The position numbers and the translations under genes are program-made. DNA of 11,767 nucleotides, taken from contig CADBSX010000019.1 in assembly GCA_902797515.1 (NCBI GenBank), positions 1-11,767 on the forward strand, written 5' to 3'. Below are positions 6,804 through 11,767 of this stretch, piece by piece. Within the stretch, counting starts at the first letter, position 1. Each line of letters starts with the position of its first letter. Source of the stretch: an uncultured Eubacteriales bacterium (GTDB taxonomy: Bacteria > Bacillota > Clostridia > Christensenellales > Borkfalkiaceae). Below the pieces are notes generated by a model that made no database searches, was not told the DNA's origin, and saw only the letters and a list, made by a program, of their open reading frames with translations.

Positions 6804-7570
6804 ACGAGATAGTCTTAAAGACCGAAAACCTCGGCATTTCTTTCGGCGGACTGAAAGCGGCGCAGAACGTCAATCTCACCGTTTATAAAAACGAACTCTA
6901 CGGCTTAATAGGTCCTAACGGCGCGGGCAAGACGACCGTATTCAATCTTCTGACGGGCGTTTACAAGCCGACGAACGGTACTTTTTCGCTGATGGGAGAA
7001 AACCTCGTAGGGCTTAAACAAGCCGAAATAAACAAAAAGGGAATAGCGAGGACTTTCCAGAACATCCGTCTTTTCAACAATATGTCGGTTATAAAAAACG
7101 TTATGGTAGGTCTCGCGAACAGAAAGGAATACAAGTGCAACCTCGCGCAGTCGCTTTTCCGCACGCCGAAGTACTACGAAACGGAGATAGCGATGCGGGC
7201 GAAAGCCAAAGAACTTTTGGACGTGTTCGGACTTCTGGAAGAGCGCAACCAACTCGCGAGCAATCTTCCCTACGGAAAGCAGAGGAAACTCGAAATCGCG
7301 AGGGCGCTCGCGACCGATCCGAAACTTCTTCTTTTAGACGAACCGGCGGCGGGCATGAATCCGCAGGAAACCGAAGAACTTATGGAAACGATTAAATTCG
7401 TTCGGGATAAATTCGATATGACGATACTTCTTATCGAACACGATATGAAACTCGTCGGCGGCATCTGCGACGAACTCACCGTTTTAAACTTCGGAACGGT
7501 GCTTTGTCAGGGGAAAACGGACGAAGTACTTTGCAATCCGGAAGTAGTGAAGGCATATTTAGGAGAATAA
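6800..7570 (+). CDS. livG: Branched-chain amino acid ABC transporter ATP-binding protein LivG
   Basis: This is a cytoplasmic ATPase subunit that powers import together with LivF. It is 256 residues, the typical length. Walker A GPNGAGKTT is at 38-46, the Q-loop in RTFQNIRLF (84-92), the signature region LPYGKQRKLEIARAL at 156-170, Walker B LLLLDEP at 176-182, and the switch His 214 in LIEHDM. The signature reads PYGKQ, the LivG-type variant of LSGGQ (members usually have SYGQQ). The ATG overlaps the livM stop by four bases (ATGA), and a strong AAGGAGG at 6784-6790 precedes it, so translation is likely coupled. All catalytic motifs are intact. Confidence 0.95.
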   Translation: MNEIVLKTENLGISFGGLKAAQNVNLTVYKNELYGLIGPNGAGKTTVFNLLTGVYKPTNGTFSLMGENLVGLKQAEINKKGIARTFQNIRLFNNMSVIKNVMVGLANRKEYKCNLAQSLFRTPKYYETEIAMRAKAKELLDVFGLLEERNQLASNLPYGKQRKLEIARALATDPKLLLLDEPAAGMNPQETEELMETIKFVRDKFDMTILLIEHDMKLVGGICDELTVLNFGTVLCQGKTDEVLCNPEVVKAYLGE

Positions 7571-7572
7571 AA

Positions 7573-8283
7573 ATGGCGTTACTCGAAGTGGAAGGTCTGG
7601 AAGTTTCTTACGGACTTATAAAAGCGGTTAAAGGCGTGTCGTTCACGGTCGAAAAGGGCGAGATAGTCGCGCTTATCGGCGCGAACGGCGCGGGCAAGAC
7701 GACGATAATGCACGCCATAAGCGGACTTATTCCGAAAGCGGCGGGGAAAGTCGTGTATAACGGCGAAGACATAACCTCTCTCGCGCCGCATAAAATAACG
7801 GCGAAAGGGATAAGTCAGGTCCCCGAGGGCAGGCGGATATTTCAGGAACTCACCGTTTACGAAAATCTCGTTATGGGCGCTTACACGCGGAAGAGCAAAA
7901 AGGAATTCAAAGATACTCTTTCTTACGTTTACGACAGATTTCCTATTTTAAAGGAAAGAAAAAATCAGGTGGCGGGAACTCTTTCGGGCGGCGAACAGCA
8001 GATGCTCGCGATGAGCCGCGCGCTTATGTCGCATCCCGACCTCGTGCTTTTGGACGAGCCGAGTATGGGGCTGTCGCCCCTTTACGTCAATACGGTTTTC
8101 GACGTTATAAAGGAAATGAACGCGGACGGAAAGACGGTGTTCGTCGTGGAACAGAACGCGAACAAGGCGCTCGCCGTCGCGGACAGGGCTTACGTCATCG
8201 AAACGGGGAAAATAACGATGACGGGAACGGGTGAAGAACTCCTTAAAGACGAGAGGATAAAAGCGGCGTATCTCGGAGAATAA
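7573..8283 (+). CDS. livF: Branched-chain amino acid ABC transporter ATP-binding protein LivF
   Basis: This is the partner ATPase of LivG. It is 236 residues from the ATG at 7573, which lies two bases after the livG stop and 7 bases after AGGAG (7561-7565). The frame stays open upstream to 7504, but those residues lie inside livG and match nothing in the family. Walker A GANGAGKTT is at 36-44, QVPEGRRIF at 82-90 (typical LivF Q-loop region), signature LSGGEQQ at 137-143 and Walker B VLLDEP at 158-163. VVEQNA (191-196) has the Gln in place of the switch His that is normal for LivF. It is the last gene of the operon, followed by a strong terminator 17 bp downstream. Confidence 0.95.
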   Translation: MALLEVEGLEVSYGLIKAVKGVSFTVEKGEIVALIGANGAGKTTIMHAISGLIPKAAGKVVYNGEDITSLAPHKITAKGISQVPEGRRIFQELTVYENLVMGAYTRKSKKEFKDTLSYVYDRFPILKERKNQVAGTLSGGEQQMLAMSRALMSHPDLVLLDEPSMGLSPLYVNTVFDVIKEMNADGKTVFVVEQNANKALAVADRAYVIETGKITMTGTGEELLKDERIKAAYLGE

Positions 8284-8299
8284 AAACGGGAAAATACGG

Positions 8300-8351
8300 G
8301 CGGCGGACGCGTCGGGATAAACGATCCCCGACGCGTCCGCCGCTTTTTTTT
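8300..8351 (+). terminator. Intrinsic terminator of the liv operon
   Basis: A perfect 17-bp GC-rich stem pairs 8300-8316 (GCGGCGGACGCGTCGGG) with 8327-8343 around a 10-base loop. Eight T residues follow at 8344-8351. It closes the livKHMGF transcript and separates it from the ATPase gene. Confidence 0.95.
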
Positions 8352-8370
8352 ATAAAGGACGCAAAAATTT

Positions 8371-8399
8371 TTGATTTTTTTGAAAAAATATTATATAAT
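8371..8399 (+). promoter_or_regulatory. Promoter of the P-type ATPase gene
   Basis: TTGATT (8371-8376), then 17 bp, then a perfect -10 TATAAT (8394-8399), all inside an AT-rich stretch just after the liv terminator. The predicted transcription start is near 8406. It overlaps the first codons of the longest open frame, so the protein must start further downstream. Confidence 0.75.
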
Positions 8400-8419
8400 A
8401 AACAACGGTTATAAAATGG

Positions 8420-8440
8420 AAAGAGAAGATATTTCTCTTT
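8420..8440 (+). other. 5'-UTR stem-loop of the ATPase gene
   Basis: AAAGAGAA (8420-8427) pairs perfectly with TTCTCTTT (8433-8440) around a five-base loop, close to the 5' end of the predicted transcript and four bases before the ribosome binding site at 8445. It may stabilise the message or modulate initiation. No riboswitch class is recognised. Confidence 0.45.
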
Positions 8441-8457
8441 CGCGAAGGAGACGTGCA

Positions 8458-11400
8458 TTGAGAAACGGGAAAAAGAAAGAGCCTTTCGAGAGGATCGAAA
8501 CCGACGAAAAAAAAGGGCTGACGAAAGAGCAAGCGGAAGAACGGATAAGCAAAGGTTACGGGAACGTTGCGGACGATCCTAACGAAAAAGGCGCGTTGAA
8601 GATAATAGCGGGCAACCTGTTCACGTTTTTCAACGTGGTTCTGCTGTCGATAGCCGCGCTGTTTATAACTTTCATAATATATCTGAAAGCGACTGGGCAT
8701 TCGGACGTCGCCGACAGTTATTTCGGATTTTCCAAATTCGTGTTCCTTATCCCCGCGGTAATGAACGTCGCGATGGGCTCGTTTCAGGAAATAAAGAGCC
8801 TTAAAGTGATCAAAAAACTGCGTATCGTTACGGAGACGAAAGCGAAAGTGGTCAGAGACGGCGAAACGCAGGTCATCGAGGCGGCCGGGATAGTTCCCGA
8901 CGACGTAGTCGCGATCTCCGCGGGCGATCAGGCGGCGGCGGATATAAAAGTTCTGTCGGGCGAGGTATTCGTTGACGAATCGATGCTTACGGGCGAGGCG
9001 GACCACGTGAAAAAGATCGTCGGGGACAAGATACTGTCGGGCTCTTCGATAATAGTCGGCTCGGCGTATTGCCGCGTCGAGGAGACGGGCAACGACACCT
9101 ACGCCGCGCAACTTACGCGTAAAGTGAAGAGCGGCGCGAGGCACAAGTCCGAACTTATGACTTCGATAATGAATATTATAAAGATACTGACCGTAGGGCT
9201 CGGCGTCGCGATAACGACGGTTATTATCACGATGGTGGCGAAAATAGCGGCGACAGGCGGCGACGCGGCTGTCTGGGACGGCATGACTCTCTCTCTCGGC
9301 GATCCCGTCTCTCTTGCGCTCATCGCGGTCACGGGCGGAACTTACGGAATAGGAATGATCCCGTCGGGACTCGTCCTCACGACTTCGGTCGCGCTCATGA
9401 TTTCCATCGCAGGGCTCACCAAAAAGCAAACGCTTATACAGGAACTCTATTCTCTCGAAAACCTTTCGAGAGTTGACGTTATATGCCTCGACAAGACGGG
9501 CACGCTTACGGACGGAACGATGACCGTTTCTTCGGTAAAGGCGTTCGCGCCGATGGAAGAAGTCGAACGCCACGCGAGGGCGCTTATGGCGGCGCAGGGC
9601 GAACGCAACGCGACCGCCGAGGCGATATACAACAAATTCGGGATCGACGAAAACGCCGAATATAGAGAAAAGATACCTTTTTCGAGCGCGGTCAAATATT
9701 CGGGGCTCGTCTATAACGACGGGAAAAGACTGCTTATGGGCGCGCCCGAATATCTGCTCGACAAGAGCGACGAAAGGCTTTCGTTTGCCGCCGACTGCGC
9801 GAAAGAAGGAAAGCGCGTTATCGCGCTCACTTTGGACGGGGAACTTATAGCGTTCTTCGTTATAGAGGACCACATACGCGACACCGCGCCCGAAACTCTT
9901 CGCTTTTTCAGAGAAAACGGCGTCACGGTAAAGGTCATTTCGGGCGACAATCCGCTCACGGTATCGAAGATAGCCGAAAATTGCGGAATAAAATTCGCCG
10001 ACAGATACGTATCCTTGGAAGGCGTTCCTTTGGAAAAGATCCCCGAAATCGCGGAAGATTATACCATTTTCGCCCGCGTGACTCCCGAACAGAAAGAGGC
10101 GCTCGTTGCCGCTTTGCAGGATAAAGGGCATAAGGTCGCCATGACGGGCGACGGCGTAAACGATATTCTCGCGCTCCGCAGATCCGACAGTTCCATAACT
10201 TTCGCGAAGGCGACGGAAGCTGCGAAATCGTGTTCGGACGTAGTTCTTCTCGACAACGATTTCTCGCATCTCAAAGAAGTCGTCGGCGAAGGGCGGCGCG
10301 TTATAAGCAATATTCAGAAAACCGCGGTTTTATATCTTATGAAGTCCATCGCGGTATTCATCTTCGCGTTCGCGCTTATTCCGTTCCCGAAAGGGCAGAT
10401 GCTCTTGTCGGTCGAAAATCTCTATATGCTCGAAGCCGCGGCCATCGGTACGGGCGGATTCCTTCTTTCGCTCGAACCTATACGAAAACCGATAAAAGGC
10501 TCGTTTATGCGGAATATACTGACGCAGGCTCTCGCGGCGGGCGCGCTCGTTTCGATAGGAATACTCCTTCCGCTTTTGCTTTACACGTTGCCGCAGAGTT
10601 TCGGCAATCCGCCGATAATAAAAGAAGAAAACGTCCGCGCAATGATGACTATACTTATAAGCATCGCGGGATTCGTAGTCCTCTTCGCGATGTGTCTGCC
10701 GCTTAATAAATACCGCGCGATAACGATAGGCGCGCTGCTTGTCGTAAGCGCGTTTTTAGGGCTTTTATTGCCCGCGTCGTATATAGGCGGTCAGACGATA
10801 GGTCCGAAGATGATGGAATTCGACGCCGCGGCAGGGCAGACGATCTTCGATTCCCCGCTGATAAGGCAGATGTTCCGTCCGGCGAATTCGGAAGTTCTCG
10901 TAAATCTGTTTTCGGATAAAAACAACTTTATAGTGTTCAGGCTGTTCCTGTACGTCGCCGTTCCTATCTACGTGCTTATCCAATTCGCGTTGGAAAATTT
11001 CAACAGAAAGAATTACGGCAAGGACGTAAAGAAAAACCGTTCGTTCCGCATAGGCAGAAGGATGCTTCTCTCTTCCGGAATAGTTTTCGTTCTTCACGCG
11101 ATGCTTTCCGCGGCGGAAGCGTTCGCCCCTTTGTTCAGCGGACAGGAAATCATCGCTTTCGGCGACAAATACGGCGTAGGCGCGGGATTTTCGGTTGTTT
11201 TGAACACCTTGTTTATGTTCATACATATCGGGATAGGCTTTATCGGATATAAGACGTGGAAAGATCCTACGAAGAAGATGCTGAACGCGGCTTTTATCAC
11301 GGCGATAGTCCTTTTCGCGGCGACGCTTATAAATATGATCCTCTCGCATTCCGTAATAGCCGAAACGGAAAGCGTGCTTATGATAATAGACAGCATACTC

Positions 11401-11490
11401 GTTCTTGTGGAAACGGTCGCGTACATCGTCGGCGCGATCATAGTCCGCTCGCAGTATTCCCTCGGCTTGTTGAAACCGAGAGAAAATTAA
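8458..11490 (+). CDS. P-type cation-transporting ATPase (HAD-IC, P2-like, CtpE/YfgQ-type)
   Basis: This is a membrane pump that moves a cation using ATP through an aspartyl-phosphate intermediate. The TTG at 8458 is chosen because AAGGAG (8445-8450) lies 7 bases upstream, giving 1010 residues. An ATG at 8416 is in frame but has no ribosome site. Motifs: an N-terminal cytoplasmic stretch with GLTKEQAEERI (20-30); first membrane pair about 52-108; actuator TGEA (178-181); IPSGL (301-305) in membrane segment 4, where most P2 pumps have PEGL; phosphorylated Asp 345 in DKTGTLTDG; MGAPE nucleotide-domain motif at about base 9737; GDGVND (564-569). A long C-terminal membrane domain with about six or more helices follows. 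It looks like the CtpE-type Ca2+/divalent pumps, but the Glu to Ser change means the ion cannot be assigned. It is monocistronic between terminators. Confidence 0.9.
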   Translation: MRNGKKKEPFERIETDEKKGLTKEQAEERISKGYGNVADDPNEKGALKIIAGNLFTFFNVVLLSIAALFITFIIYLKATGHSDVADSYFGFSKFVFLIPAVMNVAMGSFQEIKSLKVIKKLRIVTETKAKVVRDGETQVIEAAGIVPDDVVAISAGDQAAADIKVLSGEVFVDESMLTGEADHVKKIVGDKILSGSSIIVGSAYCRVEETGNDTYAAQLTRKVKSGARHKSELMTSIMNIIKILTVGLGVAITTVIITMVAKIAATGGDAAVWDGMTLSLGDPVSLALIAVTGGTYGIGMIPSGLVLTTSVALMISIAGLTKKQTLIQELYSLENLSRVDVICLDKTGTLTDGTMTVSSVKAFAPMEEVERHARALMAAQGERNATAEAIYNKFGIDENAEYREKIPFSSAVKYSGLVYNDGKRLLMGAPEYLLDKSDERLSFAADCAKEGKRVIALTLDGELIAFFVIEDHIRDTAPETLRFFRENGVTVKVISGDNPLTVSKIAENCGIKFADRYVSLEGVPLEKIPEIAEDYTIFARVTPEQKEALVAALQDKGHKVAMTGDGVNDILALRRSDSSITFAKATEAAKSCSDVVLLDNDFSHLKEVVGEGRRVISNIQKTAVLYLMKSIAVFIFAFALIPFPKGQMLLSVENLYMLEAAAIGTGGFLLSLEPIRKPIKGSFMRNILTQALAAGALVSIGILLPLLLYTLPQSFGNPPIIKEENVRAMMTILISIAGFVVLFAMCLPLNKYRAITIGALLVVSAFLGLLLPASYIGGQTIGPKMMEFDAAAGQTIFDSPLIRQMFRPANSEVLVNLFSDKNNFIVFRLFLYVAVPIYVLIQFALENFNRKNYGKDVKKNRSFRIGRRMLLSSGIVFVLHAMLSAAEAFAPLFSGQEIIAFGDKYGVGAGFSVVLNTLFMFIHIGIGFIGYKTWKDPTKKMLNAAFITAIVLFAATLINMILSHSVIAETESVLMIIDSILVLVETVAYIVGAIIVRSQYSLGLLKPREN

Positions 11491-11517
11491 AAATCGGACT
11501 AATAACGATAAATGATA

Positions 11518-11561
11518 AAGACGGGAGGGCTTGCGAAATCTTTCGCAAGCCCTCCCGTCTT
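11518..11561. terminator. Long inverted repeat between convergent genes
   Basis: A perfect palindromic stem of about 20 bp runs from AAGACGGGAGGGCTTGCG (starting 11518) to its complement ending at 11561, with a four-base loop around 11538-11541. It begins 28 bp after the ATPase stop. T runs are short on both sides (TCTTATAT on plus, CTTTATCATTTATC on minus), so it may work as a bidirectional terminator or 3'-end barrier. Confidence 0.65.
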
Positions 11562-11574
11562 ATATGAAAGAAAA

Positions 11575-11600
11575 GCGCCCGCCGCAAAAGCGGCGGGCGC
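11575..11600 (-). terminator. Intrinsic terminator of the minus-strand gene
   Basis: GCGCCCGCCGC (11575-11585) pairs perfectly with GCGGCGGGCGC (11590-11600) around an AAAA loop on the plus strand. Read on the minus strand, the stem is followed by TTTTCTTTC, a good terminator tail, 12 bp after the stop of the minus-strand gene. On the plus strand the tail GGTTTCCTTATTTT is weaker but could also contribute for the ATPase. Confidence 0.78.
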
Positions 11601-11612
11601 GGTTTCCTTATT

Positions 11613-11767
11613 TTAAGAGCCGCGTTTTTCCGCGCGGATGAGTTTTTTCAGTTTGCGCCTGTAATGACCGTAGATAAACGAGAAGATTATCATCACGAGC
11701 CATATCGCCCCCGAAATTATCGTGCAGGAAACGGGCGTCATTTTAAGCCCGCTCACGAGCATGGCTA
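11613..11767 (-). CDS. C-terminal end of an unidentified membrane protein (partial)
   Basis: On the minus strand an open frame enters at the window edge and ends at TAA (11615-11613), leaving about 51 visible residues. They contain one clear membrane segment, roughly CTIISGAIWLVMIIFSFIYG, followed by a strongly basic tail (HYRRKLKKLIRAEKRG) that by the positive-inside rule should be cytoplasmic. The terminator-like hairpin just downstream and the convergent orientation support a real gene. Met codons at 11762 and 11741 could start a very small protein, but the second lacks a clear ribosome site and the first has its upstream sequence outside the window. The family is not recognised; a multi-pass transporter end or a small accessory membrane protein are both possible. 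Confidence 0.6.
   Translation of the reverse strand, partial: AMLVSGLKMTPVSCTIISGAIWLVMIIFSFIYGHYRRKLKKLIRAEKRGS

Noticed and set aside
7504..7572. Upstream extension of livF into livG
   Set aside because: The extra residues do not match LivF, and ATG 7573 has a well-spaced AGGAG.
8350..10269. A 639-codon open frame on the minus strand
   Set aside because: It lies wholly opposite the P-type ATPase, whose catalytic motifs are clear. Its translation is extremely Arg-rich with no recognisable domain. It is explained by codon bias in the sense gene that avoids codons reading as stops on the other strand.
1..11767. CRISPR array, tRNA/rRNA gene, insertion sequence or phage gene
   Set aside because: No direct repeat arrays, cloverleaf-like segments, transposase motifs or terminal inverted repeats were seen. 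Apart from the regulatory gaps the window is filled by ordinary metabolic and transport genes of uniform style.

Overview
The window reads like a chromosomal segment of a Gram-positive-type bacterium, most likely an uncultured member of the Clostridia (Bacillota). Four things point this way. The solute-binding protein is a lipoprotein. Glutamine synthetase is the large type III enzyme. Ribosome binding sites are strong AGGAG-type sites, and promoters are AT-rich with near-consensus -35/-10 boxes. The coding regions are moderately GC-rich but make heavy use of ATA (Ile) and AGA/AGG (Arg). The lineage is an inference from gene content and style, not a database match.

Layout. (1) 2-946: 3' part of pyrG (CTP synthase, glutaminase half). 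(2) 996-3086: glnN, type III glutamine synthetase, 49 bp after pyrG with no terminator between them. (3) 3087-3420: a regulatory region with a near-consensus promoter, a 28-codon leader ORF very rich in Leu/Val/Ile codons, and a set of mutually exclusive RNA hairpins ending in an intrinsic terminator. (4) 3421-8283: a complete five-gene branched-chain amino acid ABC transporter operon, livK-livH-livM-livG-livF. It has intercistronic stem-loops after livK and a strong terminator after livF. (5) 8371-11490: a promoter and a monocistronic P-type cation ATPase that probably starts at a TTG. (6) 11491-11767: two strong hairpins between convergent genes, then the C-terminal end of an unidentified membrane protein on the minus strand.

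The most notable element is the leader at 3175-3421. It has every component of classical ribosome-mediated transcription attenuation: a promoter, a translatable peptide whose residues 6-18 are 12/13 Leu, Val or Ile, a 1:2 protector hairpin, a 2:3 antiterminator and a 3:4 terminator. It lies directly in front of a branched-chain amino acid importer. The predicted logic is that shortage of charged Leu, Val or Ile tRNA stalls the leader ribosome, frees segment 2, blocks the terminator and switches the importer on. Relatives of this organism more often control such genes by T-box or CodY, so a peptide-coding attenuator on a transporter operon deserves checking.

The genes share a nitrogen theme: glutamine use (PyrG), glutamine synthesis (GlnN) and amino acid uptake (Liv). 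The P-type ATPase appears to be an independent unit.
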